From Stenotrophomonas maltophilia (GTDB lineage Bacteria; Pseudomonadota; Gammaproteobacteria; Xanthomonadales; Xanthomonadaceae): DNA of 64,000 nt. A program made the translations under genes and the position numbers. Location of the stretch: NCBI RefSeq assembly GCF_025642255.1, contig NZ_CP106759.1:523501-587500 (forward strand), read 5' to 3'. Shown one piece after another: positions 27,540 through 36,497 of the stretch. The first letter of the stretch is position 1; every line of letters starts with the position of its first letter. The notes below the pieces were generated by a model that did no database searches, was not told the DNA's origin, and was given only the letters and a program-made list of their open reading frames with translations.

Positions 27540-29018
27540 TCAGGCGCGGGCGGCCTGGTCCAGCAGCCACTGGCTCAGCAGGCCGACCGGGCGGCCGGTG
27601 GCCATGCCACGCTTGCCCTCGTCGCTGGCGACGCCGGCGATGTCCAGGTGAGCCCAGCGCTGGCCTTCGGCGAAGCGCGACAGGAAGCAGCCGGCGGTGA
27701 TGGCGCCGGCCCAGCGGCCGCCGATGTTGTAGACGTCGGCGAAGGTCGAATCCAGCATCGGCTGGTACTCATCCCACAGCGGCAGGCGCCAGGCGCGGTC
27801 GAACACGTGCTCGCCGGCGGCCAGCAGCTCGTTGGCCAGGTCGTCGTGCTTGCTCATCAGGCCCGCGGTCTGGTGGCCGAGGGCGACCATGCAGGCGCCG
27901 GTCAGGGTGGCGACGTCGACCAGCGCGGCCGGCTCGAAGCGCTGCGCGTAGGTCAGCGCATCGCACAGGATCAGGCGGCCTTCGGCGTCGGTGTTGCCGA
28001 CTTCGATGGTCTTGCCCGACATCGAGGTGATGACGTCGGACGGGCGGTAGGCGTTGCCGTCGATGGCGTTCTCCACGGCCGGCACCACCACCACCAGGTT
28101 CACCGGCAGCCTGGCCTTGACCGCAGCGACGAAGGTGCCGATGACGTTGGCGCCGCCGCACATGTCGTACTTCATTTCCTCGATGCCGCCCTGGGTCTTC
28201 AGGTTGACGCCACCGGTATCGAAGGTGATGCCCTTGCCGACCAGCACATAGGGCTTGGCGTCGCCGGCACCGGTCCATTTCAGTACGACCAGGCGCGGGC
28301 GATTGGCCGAACCACGGGCCACGGCCAGCAGCGAGCCCATGCCCAGGGCTTCCATCTGGGTCTCGTCGAGGATCTCGGCCTCGGCGCCGTCATGCTCGCT
28401 GGCGAACTTCACGCCGACTTCGGCCAGGTAGGCCGGGGTGCAGTAGTTCGGCGGCAGGTTGCCCAGTTCGCGGGCGAACTCGACACCGGCAGCGATGGCC
28501 TGGCCCTGGGCCAGGGCCTGCGCGTCGTCACCGGCGATGGCCAGCTGGGCCAGCCCGGCATCATCGGCCTTCTTCTTGCCCAGCGTGGCGGTGTAGCGGT
28601 AGGCCGCGTGATCGGCGGCGATCACTGCCTGGCGGATCGCCCAGGCCGCATCGCGCTCCTTCACAGCCACTTCAGACAGGGTGAACAGCGCACTGCGGGT
28701 GGCGCCTGCCTTCAGCGCGCGAACGGCGTCGCCTACGGCCTTCAGGTACTGCGGCACGCCGAAGCGGGCGGCTTCACCCAGCCCGACCACCAGCACGCGC
28801 GGCGCTGCCACGCCCGGCAGGTCGTGCAGCAGGCTGGTGGCGCCGGTCTTGCCGGACAGGTCGCCGCGCTGGGCGAGGGCCGACAGGCGGCCGCCGCTGG
28901 CGGCATCCAGCGCCTGTGCAGCCGGAGTCAGGGTATGGTCGGCGTACGCGCCGACCACCAGGCAGTCAACGGGGGCGGCGGCCGGGGCGAGGTGGTTCAG
29001 GGTGAATTCGAGAGCCAT
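27540..29018 (-). CDS. pepA: Leucyl aminopeptidase
   Basis: A 492-residue M17 di-zinc aminopeptidase. The signature [14 protein letters not shown] (about residue 340) and the metal-binding [17 protein letters not shown] with MKYDM (about 260) are present. The start [16 protein letters not shown] at 29018 begins the family domain; a longer frame to 29048 lacks support. PepA homologues in E. coli also bind DNA as XerCD accessory and transcription factors, which is notable with xerD 3 kb away. It diverges from lptF with 104 bases between starts. Confidence 0.97.
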   Translation of the reverse strand: MALEFTLNHLAPAAAPVDCLVVGAYADHTLTPAAQALDAASGGRLSALAQRGDLSGKTGATSLLHDLPGVAAPRVLVVGLGEAARFGVPQYLKAVGDAVRALKAGATRSALFTLSEVAVKERDAAWAIRQAVIAADHAAYRYTATLGKKKADDAGLAQLAIAGDDAQALAQGQAIAAGVEFARELGNLPPNYCTPAYLAEVGVKFASEHDGAEAEILDETQMEALGMGSLLAVARGSANRPRLVVLKWTGAGDAKPYVLVGKGITFDTGGVNLKTQGGIEEMKYDMCGGANVIGTFVAAVKARLPVNLVVVVPAVENAIDGNAYRPSDVITSMSGKTIEVGNTDAEGRLILCDALTYAQRFEPAALVDVATLTGACMVALGHQTAGLMSKHDDLANELLAAGEHVFDRAWRLPLWDEYQPMLDSTFADVYNIGGRWAGAITAGCFLSRFAEGQRWAHLDIAGVASDEGKRGMATGRPVGLLSQWLLDQAARA

Positions 29019-29122
29019 TGAGCAGATTCCATTGGCAAGTCCGTACAATCGCGGACCGTTTACGCCCAGACGCTAGACTGGGCGGCACCGCGAACGAACC
29101 CCAGAGTTTAAACCACCGCCCC

Positions 29123-30205
29123 ATGTTGAAGCTCGACCGCTACCTGCTGGGCGATTTCGTCCAGAGTTTCCTGGCCACCCTGATCGTCCTGCTGGTGGTC
29201 AGCGTGGGCGGCGTGCTGGTGGACATCCTCGGCAACATCGCCGACGGGCGCCTGCCGGCCAGGCTGCTGTTCTCGCAGCTGGCGCTGCAGTTCATCGTCT
29301 ACATGCCGCTGATCCTGCCGCTGGCGTTGATGCTGGGCCTGCTGCTGGCGATCGCCCGCCTCTACCGCGACTCGGAAATGGCGGTGATCACCGCCATCGG
29401 CGTGGGCCCCAGGCGCCTGCTGCGGCCGCTGCTGATGCTGGTGGTGCCGGTGGTGGCGGTGGTGGGCGCCTGTTCGCTGTGGCTGGGGCCGTGGGCCTCA
29501 CGCACCGCCGAGCAGATGATCCAGGACGCCAACCGCAGCGTACTGATGGCCGGCCTGGAACCCGGGCGCTTCACCCCGCTGCCCAACGGCGGCGTGGTCT
29601 ACCTGTCCTCGATTTCGCCCGATGGCACCCAGCTGGGCAAGGTGTTCCTGCAGCGTGCCAAGGACGACCGGCTGGAAGTGGTCTCTGCCGCCAGCGGCCG
29701 CATGTACTTCGAGGGCGAGCGGCAGCGCTTCCTGGAACTGGACAAGGGCCACCAGGTCGAGGGTCCGCTGGCCGGTGCGCTGGATTACCGGCTGGCCACC
29801 TTCGCCCGCAACGATGTGGCCCTGCCTGACGGTGCGCAGACCCGCAAGGATGACGATCCGGAACTGATGTCGACCCTGCAGCTGCTGGGCGACGGCCGCA
29901 CCCAGGCCCAGGCCGAACTGCATCGCCGGCTGGCCCCGCCGCTGATCGCCCTGGCGTTCGCCCTGCTGACCGTGCCGCTGGGGCGCAGCTCGCCGCGCCA
30001 GCAGCGCTACGGGCGCATGATGCTGGCCCTGCTGGCCTACATGGTCGGCACCAACCTGACGTTCATCGGCGCCGGCTGGATCGCCAGTGGCAAGCTGCCG
30101 GCGATGCTGGGCCTGTGGTGGCTGACCCTGCCGCTGCTGGCGTTCGCGGTCTGGATGTATGCGCGTGATGGACGCATGAGCCTGCCCAAGGGGGCCCGCG
30201 CATGA
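29123..30205 (+). CDS. lptF: LPS export ABC transporter permease LptF
   Basis: A 360-residue inner-membrane permease which, with LptG and LptB2, extracts LPS from the inner membrane. It has the typical layout: three N-terminal helices (LDRYLLGDFVQSFLATLIVL onward), a periplasmic beta-jellyroll of about 150 residues (GRFTPLPNGGVVYLSSISPD and following) and three C-terminal helices. The ATG at 29123 gives MLKLDRYLLGDF, the family start. It overlaps lptG by 4 bases and diverges from pepA, the standard arrangement in gammaproteobacteria. Confidence 0.95.
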   Translation: MLKLDRYLLGDFVQSFLATLIVLLVVSVGGVLVDILGNIADGRLPARLLFSQLALQFIVYMPLILPLALMLGLLLAIARLYRDSEMAVITAIGVGPRRLLRPLLMLVVPVVAVVGACSLWLGPWASRTAEQMIQDANRSVLMAGLEPGRFTPLPNGGVVYLSSISPDGTQLGKVFLQRAKDDRLEVVSAASGRMYFEGERQRFLELDKGHQVEGPLAGALDYRLATFARNDVALPDGAQTRKDDDPELMSTLQLLGDGRTQAQAELHRRLAPPLIALAFALLTVPLGRSSPRQQRYGRMMLALLAYMVGTNLTFIGAGWIASGKLPAMLGLWWLTLPLLAFAVWMYARDGRMSLPKGARA

Positions 30206-31308
30206 TGCTGCGACCGATGCGGTTCGATTTCTACCTCGGGCGCGCGGTGTTCGGCACCGTGCTGTTGACCTGGGCGGTACTGACCGGCCTGGACGTGGTG
30301 ATGGCCTTCTCCGGCGAGTTCAAGGACATCGGCAAGAACGGCTACACCCTGGGACACGCCGCGGCGTGGGTGCTGTATACGGTGCCACGCCGCGCCTACA
30401 CCTTCTTCCCGACCGCGGCGGTGATCGGCGCGCTGATGGGGCTGGGCCAGCTGGCGGCGACCTCCGAACTGACCGCGCTGCGTGCGCTGGGCCTGTCCCG
30501 CAAACGCCTGAGCGTGTCGGTGGCGATTGCCCTGTCGCTGCTGACCGCAGTGATGGTGTTCAGCGCCGAGACGCTGGGCCCGTGGGGGCAGAACCGTGCC
30601 GATTCGCTGAAGATGAGTGCCAAATGGGGCCAGGACATGGCCGTGGCCCGTTATTCCGGCATGTGGGCACGCGAAGGCGATACCTTCCTCAACGCGCAGA
30701 GCGGTGAGGAACAGCTGGTCGGCAACACGGGAACGCGATTGATCCTGCGTGACGTCCGCCTGTACCGGATCGCCGAAGACGGGCGGATCGCATCCCTGAC
30801 CCACGCCGCCACTGCCGAACATGACAAGGACGGCTGGGTATTGACCGGCGTGCGCCGCGATACCTTCGGCGAGCGCTCGGCAACGCGCGAGGAGGTGGCG
30901 CGCGAGCCCTGGAATTCCAAGCTGGACGCGGCGGCACTGGCGACCGGTATCGCCAAGCCGCGCAACCTGAGCGTGTCCGAACTGAGCACGAGCATCGCCT
31001 ATCGCGAGCGCAACGGCCTGGATGCGCGTGACTTCGAGGATGTGTACTGGAGCCGCTGGTTCTATCCGGTGAACGTACTGGCGCTGTGCCTGGCCGCCGT
31101 GCCGTTCGCGTTTGGTTCGCTGCGCAGTGGTGGCATGGGCAAGCGCCTGTTCCTCGGCATCCTGTTCGCGTTGGGCTTCTGGCTGCTGCAGCTGTTCTTC
31201 GGGCGCATGGCCGGCGCACTGAAGTTTGATTACCGCATCGCCTACGCGCTGCCGCCGATCGTGATGCTGGTGGTGTCAGGCCTGCTGTTCCGGCGGAAAT
31301 CGGGCTGA
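30202..31308 (+). CDS. lptG: LPS export ABC transporter permease LptG
   Basis: A 368-residue partner of LptF with the same 3 TM-jellyroll-3 TM plan: helices at about residues 15-35, 60-80 and 95-120, the periplasmic domain at about 130-265, and C-terminal helices from YWSRWFYPVNVLALCLAAV on. The cytoplasmic TSELTALRALGLSRKRL (about residue 90) is the coupling helix that contacts LptB. The start overlaps lptF as ATGATG..TGA, so translation is coupled. Confidence 0.95.
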   Translation: MMLRPMRFDFYLGRAVFGTVLLTWAVLTGLDVVMAFSGEFKDIGKNGYTLGHAAAWVLYTVPRRAYTFFPTAAVIGALMGLGQLAATSELTALRALGLSRKRLSVSVAIALSLLTAVMVFSAETLGPWGQNRADSLKMSAKWGQDMAVARYSGMWAREGDTFLNAQSGEEQLVGNTGTRLILRDVRLYRIAEDGRIASLTHAATAEHDKDGWVLTGVRRDTFGERSATREEVAREPWNSKLDAAALATGIAKPRNLSVSELSTSIAYRERNGLDARDFEDVYWSRWFYPVNVLALCLAAVPFAFGSLRSGGMGKRLFLGILFALGFWLLQLFFGRMAGALKFDYRIAYALPPIVMLVVSGLLFRRKSG

Positions 31309-31317
31309 TTCCGGCAA

Positions 31318-31336
31318 CGCCGGGCCATGCCCGGCG
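31318..31336. repeat. REP-like hairpin (GTAG-less variant)
   Basis: CGCCGGGC-CAT-GCCCGGCG lies in the convergent gap between lptG and the RDD gene. It has the same stem as the REP pair at 33778-33836 but is headed by GCAA instead of GTAG, so it is probably a decayed copy that may act as a terminator. Confidence 0.6.
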
Positions 31337-31349
31337 CCAGCAGGACACT

Positions 31350-31841
31350 TCAGCGCTTGGGCATCCGCACCAGACGCGTGCCACTGGCACGGTCGTGCCA
31401 CGCCAGGCGTTGGCGATCCAGCAGGGCCCACCAGAAGCCCAGCCCACCCAGCAGCAACGACAGCGTTGCCACGGCGAACCGCAGCCACAGCTGCGCGCGC
31501 CGCAGCGCGGTGCCGTCGGCCGACACCAGTTTCAGGCGCCACGGCCGCATGCCAAGGGTCTGCCCACCCCGGCGCCAGCTGGCGGTTGCATAGGCCCCGG
31601 TTATGACCCAGCACACCGCCCACAACAGCCATTGCCAGGCACTGAAGGGCGCGATGTTCTCGCGCTGTGCATGGCCACTGAAGGTGTAGGCCAGGGTGAA
31701 CGCCGTGCCGGCCAGCATCCACAGCGCGAGCACGGGCAGCGCGTCGTAGACCATCGCCAGCACGCGCCACGGCAGCAGCGCACGGGGGCGCTGCGCCTCG
31801 GGCGTGGCAGTGGAAGACACGTCGGTGGCTGGGCTGGACAT
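31350..31841 (-). CDS. RDD-family membrane protein
   Basis: A 163-residue membrane protein with three hydrophobic segments. The family name motif corresponds to the region around [19 protein letters not shown] (about residues 25-43), where the usual R-x-x-A-x-x-x-D is R-V-L-A-M-V-Y-D. A later [19 protein letters not shown] is also a conserved RDD element. The start at 31841 is preferred over one at 31895, which would leave only 2 bases to the xerD start. Function unknown; RDD proteins are often tied to transport or stress. Confidence 0.82.
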   Translation of the reverse strand: MSSPATDVSSTATPEAQRPRALLPWRVLAMVYDALPVLALWMLAGTAFTLAYTFSGHAQRENIAPFSAWQWLLWAVCWVITGAYATASWRRGGQTLGMRPWRLKLVSADGTALRRAQLWLRFAVATLSLLLGGLGFWWALLDRQRLAWHDRASGTRLVRMPKR

Positions 31842-31897
31842 GCGCCGAGCATACGCAAAGCTGGCCGCGTCCGCAGTCACCCTCGTATCCTCCACGC

Positions 31898-32875
31898 ATG
31901 GCCGTCATTTCCACCCCCGCCGAGCGCCGTCAGCTGGTCCAGCAACTGCCTGCACTGCGTGCCGACGACAGCATGCGCATCCAGCGCTTCCTTGATGCCA
32001 TCTGGGCGGAGAACGGTCTGGCCAGGGCCACCCTGGACAGCTACCGTCGCGATCTGGAAGGGTTGGCACGCTGGCTGGACGGCCGCGAAGGGGGCCTGGC
32101 CGGCGTCGAACGCGCCGGCTTGTTCGACTACCTGGCCTGGCGCACGCGCCATGGCTGGTCGCCACGCAGCAATGCGCGCCTGCTGTCGGCGCTGCGTGCG
32201 TTCTTCGCCGATGGCGTGCGTCGCGGCGAGCGCAGCGAGGACCCCGGCGCTCTGCTGGATCCGCCGAAGCTGCCACGCCTGCTGCCCAAGGCGCTGGCCG
32301 AAAGCCAGATCGATGCGTTGCTGGCCGCGCCGGATGTCGGCAGTCCGCTGGGGCTGCGCGATCGGGCCATGCTGGAGCTCATGTACGCCGCGGGCCTGCG
32401 CGTGAGCGAACTGGTACTGCTGCCGGCAACGGCGGTGAACCTGCGGCAGGGCGTGCTGCGGGTGACCGGCAAGGGCAGCAAGGAGCGGCTGGTGCCGCTG
32501 GGCGAGGAGTCACAGCACTGGCTGGAGCGTTACCTGCAGGATTCACGGCCGCAGCTGGTGGGAAAGGGCAGGGTGCAGGCACTCGCCGATGGGCAGACGC
32601 CGCTGTTCATCGAGCCCCGGCTGCACGCGCTCACGCGGCAGGCGTTCTGGCATCTCGTCAAGCGCCACGCGCAGGTCGCCGGCATCGATCCGGCCCGCAT
32701 CAGCCCGCATGGCCTGCGGCACAGCTTCGCCACCCATCTGCTCAACCGTGGCGCGGACCTGCGCGCGCTGCAGATGCTGCTTGGCCACAGCTCGCTGTCG
32801 ACCACCCAGATCTACACGCTGGTGGCGCGTGAACACCTGCAGAAGCTGCACGCCCGCCACCATCCCCGTGGTTGA
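31898..32875 (+). CDS. xerD: Tyrosine recombinase XerD
   Basis: A 325-residue site-specific recombinase that, with XerC, resolves chromosome dimers at dif. The N-terminal SAM-like core-binding domain (about residues 25-110) contains [18 protein letters not shown]. The catalytic set is visible: Arg in [10 protein letters not shown] (about 167), Lys in [13 protein letters not shown]-x-x-R in [14 protein letters not shown] (about 270), His in [14 protein letters not shown] and the nucleophile Tyr in TQIYTLV (about 306). An internal ATG ([11 protein letters not shown]) would give the more usual ~300 residues. dsbC follows on the same strand, as in E. coli xerD-dsbC. Confidence 0.95.
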   Translation: MAVISTPAERRQLVQQLPALRADDSMRIQRFLDAIWAENGLARATLDSYRRDLEGLARWLDGREGGLAGVERAGLFDYLAWRTRHGWSPRSNARLLSALRAFFADGVRRGERSEDPGALLDPPKLPRLLPKALAESQIDALLAAPDVGSPLGLRDRAMLELMYAAGLRVSELVLLPATAVNLRQGVLRVTGKGSKERLVPLGEESQHWLERYLQDSRPQLVGKGRVQALADGQTPLFIEPRLHALTRQAFWHLVKRHAQVAGIDPARISPHGLRHSFATHLLNRGADLRALQMLLGHSSLSTTQIYTLVAREHLQKLHARHHPRG

Positions 32876-32976
32876 GCGACCTGGATGAACCCCGTCCGGC
32901 TTCCGTCAGCGGGCCACGGCGCCGCCCCGGGCGGCTGTGTCAGAATCGGTGGTCCTCTTCTGCTGCGGAATGCTCC

Positions 32977-33768
32977 ATGCTCCGATTCGCCATCGCCGCC
33001 GTGTTCGGCGCGCTCAGCCTGACGGCCTGCGCCCAGCCGGCTCCGCCGGCCCCTGCGGCCAAGGCGCCTGCCGCCGCCTCCGCCCGGGCCACCCCGGCTG
33101 CCAATGGTCCGGCAGAGCAGGCGGTGCGCGCCGCGCTGACCGCGCTCAACCCCGGTTTCGAAGTGGATTACATCGGCGCCGCGCCCTTCCCCGGTTTCCG
33201 CGAGGTGGTGGTCTCCGGCCAGCTGCTGTATGTCTCCGACGACGGCCGCTACCTGTTCCAGTCGCAGCCTTATGACACCCGGGCCAAGGGGCCGGCCAAC
33301 AGCGAGGGCCTGCTCGGTTACCGTCGCACGCTGCTGGCCAAGGCCAACCACGGCGACCGCATCGTGTTCGCCGCGCCCAACGCCAAGTACACGGTCAGCG
33401 TGTTCACCGACATCGAGTGCGGCTATTGCCGCAAGCTGCACCAGGACATCGCCGAACTCAACCGCAACGGCATCAGCGTCGAGTACCTGGCCTTCCCGCG
33501 CATGGGACTGGGCAGCAAGGATTACACCGACATGATTTCGGTCTGGTGCGCAGCCGATCGCCGCCAGGCGCTGACCAATGCCAAGCGTGGCGGAACCGTG
33601 CCGGCGAAGAACTGCACCAATCCGGTGGCGATGCAGTACGCGCTCGGACAGCAGCTGGGGGTGAACGGTACCCCGGCGATCTTCGCGCCCGATGGCACCC
33701 AGCTGGGCGGCTACCTGCCGCCGGCGCAGCTGCGTGCGGCGCTGGAGAAACTGTCGGCCCAGCGCTGA
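32977..33768 (+). CDS. dsbC: DsbC-family thiol:disulfide isomerase, possible lipoprotein
   Basis: A 263-residue envelope disulfide isomerase. The N-terminal signal MLRFAIAAVFGALSLTACAQ carries a lipobox-like L-T-A-C, so Cys18 may be lipidated, unlike E. coli DsbC. A Pro/Ala-rich linker follows (about residues 20-45). The DsbC dimerisation domain has VDYIGAAPFPGFREVVVSGQ (about 65). The thioredoxin-like domain has the active site TDIECGYCRKLH, with CGYC at about 148-151, and the cis-Pro loop GVNGTPAIFAPDG (about 230). A start at 32872 is open but unneeded. It follows xerD by about 100 bases and ends near an REP pair and a strong terminator. Confidence 0.9.
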   Translation: MLRFAIAAVFGALSLTACAQPAPPAPAAKAPAAASARATPAANGPAEQAVRAALTALNPGFEVDYIGAAPFPGFREVVVSGQLLYVSDDGRYLFQSQPYDTRAKGPANSEGLLGYRRTLLAKANHGDRIVFAAPNAKYTVSVFTDIECGYCRKLHQDIAELNRNGISVEYLAFPRMGLGSKDYTDMISVWCAADRRQALTNAKRGGTVPAKNCTNPVAMQYALGQQLGVNGTPAIFAPDGTQLGGYLPPAQLRAALEKLSAQR

Positions 33769-33777
33769 CCGGGATAT

Positions 33778-33836
33778 CGCCGGGCATGGCCCGGCGCTAC
33801 CCGCCCGACCACGGTAGCGCCGGGCCATGCCCGGCG
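33778..33836. repeat. Inverted pair of GTAG-headed REP palindromes (SMAG type)
   Basis: Two identical 23-bp units, GTAGCGCCGGGC-CAT-GCCCGGCG, lie in opposite orientation: the minus-strand copy at 33800-33778 and the plus-strand copy at 33814-33836, 13 bases apart. A GTAG head with a GC-rich stem is the hallmark of the SMAG REPs described in S. maltophilia, mobilised by RAYT transposases (established knowledge). The pair sits between convergent dsbC and chitinase genes. Confidence 0.88.
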
Positions 33837-33852
33837 GATGCCTCATCCGGTC

Positions 33853-33885
33853 AAGGCCGGGGGCGCACGGCGCCCCCGGCCTTTT
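33853..33885. terminator. Bidirectional terminator between dsbC and the chitinase gene
   Basis: A perfect 14-bp inverted repeat, AAGGCCGGGGGCGC (33853-33866) and GCGCCCCCGGCCTT (33870-33883) with a 3-nt loop, is followed by TTTT on the plus strand and lies just beyond the chitinase stop on the minus strand. Confidence 0.8.
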
Positions 33886-33887
33886 CC

Positions 33888-35987
33888 TCACTTCAGACCA
33901 TCGCTGACGGCCTTGGTCAGCGTGCCCTGCGCATCGTCACCACTGAATTCCCAGACGAACGCGCCGCCCAGGCCCTGGGTCTTCACGTAGCCCATCTTGC
34001 GGGTGATGTTGGCCGGAGTGTCGAAACTCCACAGCGTGCTGCCGTTGTAGATCCAGGTGGCGCCGGCGGTGTTGTCGGTGTAGCCCGGCCAGGCCAGGTT
34101 CTTCAGTACCTTCCAGTCTTCGATGCCGGCCTCATAGGTGCCCGGTGCGGCGCCTGAGGCGGTCTGGTACAGGCCATTGTTGGCATTGGCCACGCCCGTC
34201 CAGCCACGTCCGTAGTAGCCGATGCCCAGGTTGAGCTTGGCGGCCGGCACACCCCGGCTGATGAAGGCCTCGATGGCGTCGTTGCTGTTGTACAGCTTCT
34301 GGTCGCCGGTGGACGGATCATTCGGCGAATCGAACAGTGCCGACTGGTGATTGGTCCTTGCATCCCACGCACCGTGGAAGTCGTAGGTCATCACGTTGAT
34401 GTAGTCCAGGTACGGGTGATAGGCCGCCGGGTCGGTGACGCGGATCTTGTCGATGCCGGCACCCACCGCCACGGTCAGCAGAAGGCCCGGACGCACCGCA
34501 TCGAGCTGGCGGCGGAACTCGGCCATGAGTGCGGTGAAGTTGGCGTTGTCCTCGGGCTTGCCGCACTCGATGCCGCAGGCCACGGGGTATTCCCAGTCGA
34601 TGTCGATGCCGTCGAATACGCCCAGCGCTGCGCCCGTGCCGCCGGCGCCGTCGGTCACCGGCAGGTTGCCTTTGATGTAGGCGTCGATGCAGGAGGCGAC
34701 GAAGGCCTGGCGGTTCTCCGGACGGGCCGCGCTGGAGAATCCACGCGACCAGGTCCAGCCACCCAGCGAGATCAGCACCTTCAGACCCGGATGCTTGGCC
34801 TTGAGCTGCTTGAGCTGGTTCCAGTTGCCGCGCAGCGGCTGGTCCCAGGTATCGGCGCTGCCACTGACGCTCTCGGCGGCGCTGAAGGCCTTGGTGTAAT
34901 CGGCGAACGCATCGCCACCGGCCCCGCTGTTCGGATCCGACGGCTGGGTCACGCCCACTTCGCAGCGGTTGTTGCGCACGTTGCCGAAGGCGTAGTTGAT
35001 GTGGGTCAGCCGCGCGGCGGAACCGCTGCTGTCGATGTTCTTCACCCGGTAGTTGCGGCCGTAGATGCCCCACTGGGTGAAGTAGCCGATGACCCGCTTG
35101 CCGGTGCCGCCACCGTCGCCGGCCAGGGTGGTGGCGCTGATTTCCGTGCCCTGGGCGGATGCATTGCCGGCGTTGTCGCGGGCCCGCACGCGGTAGCGGT
35201 AGGTGGTGGATGCGGTCAGGCCGCCATCGACGTAGCTGGTGCTGGACGGAGAACCGACCAGGCTGCCGTTGCGGTACACATCGTAACCGGCCACGCCGCT
35301 GCCACCGGCGTTGTCGGTGGACGGACTCCAGCTCAGCGCGATGCTGCTGGCGGTACGGGTGCCCACCGCCAGTCCGCCGGGCACGCTGGGTGCGGTGGTA
35401 TCGCCGCTGGCAGCGTTGACGGTGATGGTGATGGTCGGGGTGCTGGTGGTGGCGTTGTTGTTGTCGGTGGCCACCGCGCGCAGGGTGTGGCTGCCGGCGC
35501 TGGCATTGGCCCAGCTGGCGCTGTAGGGAGCGCTGGTATCCACGCCGATCGAGCTGCCGTCGCGGAAGAATTCCACCTTGCTGACGCTGCCGTCCGGGTC
35601 GCTGGCGTTGGCGGTGACGTTGATGGTGCTGCCGGCGCTGAAGGTAGCGCCATTGGCCGGTGAGGTCAGGCTGACCACGGGAGGCTGGTTGACGCCGCCG
35701 CCATCGCAGGCACCGAGGTTGGTGTAGTAGGGCGCACCGGCCGGATGGTCTGGCGGGGCATTCCAGATGTCCTGGTTTGCCCGGTACAGCACGCCGCCCT
35801 TCTGCAGGGTGTCGCCGGCGCGATAGATCTTGGCCTGGTCCCATTCGGCCACGCCGGCACAGCTGGCGGCCTGGGCCAGGCCCGGCAGGCTGGCGGCACC
35901 GGCGGCCAGGGCAAGCAGCCAGGCCAGGCGGCGGGGACGACAGCTTCGGGTGCAACGTTCGGCACTGCGCACAATCGGGTCGTACAT
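33888..35987 (-). CDS. chiA: Secreted multidomain GH18 chitinase
   Basis: A 699-residue secreted chitinase. The long signal peptide ends at AQA (about residue 40). Domains follow in order: a CBM5/12 chitin-binding module (about 42-92, AEWDQAKIYRAGDTLQKGG); a bacterial Ig/PKD-like domain (about 98-190, VSLTSPANGATFSAGSTINV); a fibronectin type III domain (about 193-285, SIALSWSPSTDNAGGSGVAG); and the GH18 catalytic barrel (about 290-699). The catalytic DxxDxDxE is in FDGIDIDWEYP, with the acid Glu near residue 466; SxGG is in LISLGGWTWS. The ATG at 35987 is preceded by GGAGA at 7-nt spacing. It is a likely Xps substrate. The symbol follows S. maltophilia usage and is tentative. Confidence 0.9.
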   Translation of the reverse strand: MYDPIVRSAERCTRSCRPRRLAWLLALAAGAASLPGLAQAASCAGVAEWDQAKIYRAGDTLQKGGVLYRANQDIWNAPPDHPAGAPYYTNLGACDGGGVNQPPVVSLTSPANGATFSAGSTINVTANASDPDGSVSKVEFFRDGSSIGVDTSAPYSASWANASAGSHTLRAVATDNNNATTSTPTITITVNAASGDTTAPSVPGGLAVGTRTASSIALSWSPSTDNAGGSGVAGYDVYRNGSLVGSPSSTSYVDGGLTASTTYRYRVRARDNAGNASAQGTEISATTLAGDGGGTGKRVIGYFTQWGIYGRNYRVKNIDSSGSAARLTHINYAFGNVRNNRCEVGVTQPSDPNSGAGGDAFADYTKAFSAAESVSGSADTWDQPLRGNWNQLKQLKAKHPGLKVLISLGGWTWSRGFSSAARPENRQAFVASCIDAYIKGNLPVTDGAGGTGAALGVFDGIDIDWEYPVACGIECGKPEDNANFTALMAEFRRQLDAVRPGLLLTVAVGAGIDKIRVTDPAAYHPYLDYINVMTYDFHGAWDARTNHQSALFDSPNDPSTGDQKLYNSNDAIEAFISRGVPAAKLNLGIGYYGRGWTGVANANNGLYQTASGAAPGTYEAGIEDWKVLKNLAWPGYTDNTAGATWIYNGSTLWSFDTPANITRKMGYVKTQGLGGAFVWEFSGDDAQGTLTKAVSDGLK

Positions 35988-36270
35988 GGTGTGTCTCCGA
36001 TCAAAGGGCGCGCGGGCCCCGATGGCGCCGCGCGTGACGCAGGTCCGGGCGTCGCCGGGGAAGGCGACGGGAGGGGCCGGACGGAGGCACCTGGGAGGCC
36101 GGGGAGAGAGTCCGGCACCAGGTGGGGACAACGTTGTCATCAATTGCGTGGTCAATCCGTGAGCAAGCGCATGGTTCCGGGATTCGGGCGGAGCGCGCTG
36201 GTGCGCGGTCGGCGGCCATCGGCGGAGCCCCCTCGTGGCTGGGGGCGCTTACAGCGGACTTCTGGGGGGT
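35988..36270. other. Upstream region of the chitinase gene
   Basis: This is the first part of a 773-bp gene-free divergent region between the chitinase and purL. It includes the chitinase Shine-Dalgarno (GGAGA on the minus strand near 35995) and, at about 36122-36175, a short less GC-rich patch (GACAACGTTGTCATCAATTG, in part) containing the dyad GACAACGTTGTC, a possible regulator-binding site. No convincing promoter pair or coding frame was found. Confidence 0.4.
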
Positions 36271-36398
36271 GGCCGGGTGGGTGGGCTGCGCAGGGGACGC
36301 CGTGAATACGTCCCTGTAGGCTCGGGCGCGCCATCCATGGCGCTTACGCCCCTGCGCAGCCCACCCACCCGGCCGCGGACAGGTTCCTGCGCCGCCAG
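36271..36398 (+). repeat. Variable-arm palindromic repeat, copy B
   Basis: The left arm 36271-36296 (GGCCGGGTGGGTGGGCTGCG then CAGGGG) and the right arm 36349-36374 are a perfect 26-bp inverted repeat. The 52-nt loop (36297-36348) starts ACGCCGTGAATACGTCC and contains the inner hairpin GCGCCATCCATGGCGC. The right flank GACAGGTTCCTGCG (36378-36391) matches the flank of copy A. The small hairpin and GACGTTGC spacer found with A and C are absent here. Arm sequence differs from A and C but is fully compensated. Confidence 0.85.
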
Positions 36399-36497
36399 CC
36401 ACGAAAGACAGAACTAAATCAAAAGCAAGAGCCGGTCGCTTCGCTCTTCATTCGGCCGGCACTGCCGCGGAGCATCCGCGCATGGCGTGGATCCACT

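Noticed and set aside
31898-32875. Phage or integrative-element integrase
   Set aside because: The tyrosine recombinase is XerD by length, motif spacing and its xerD-dsbC neighbourhood, with no attachment site or phage genes around it.
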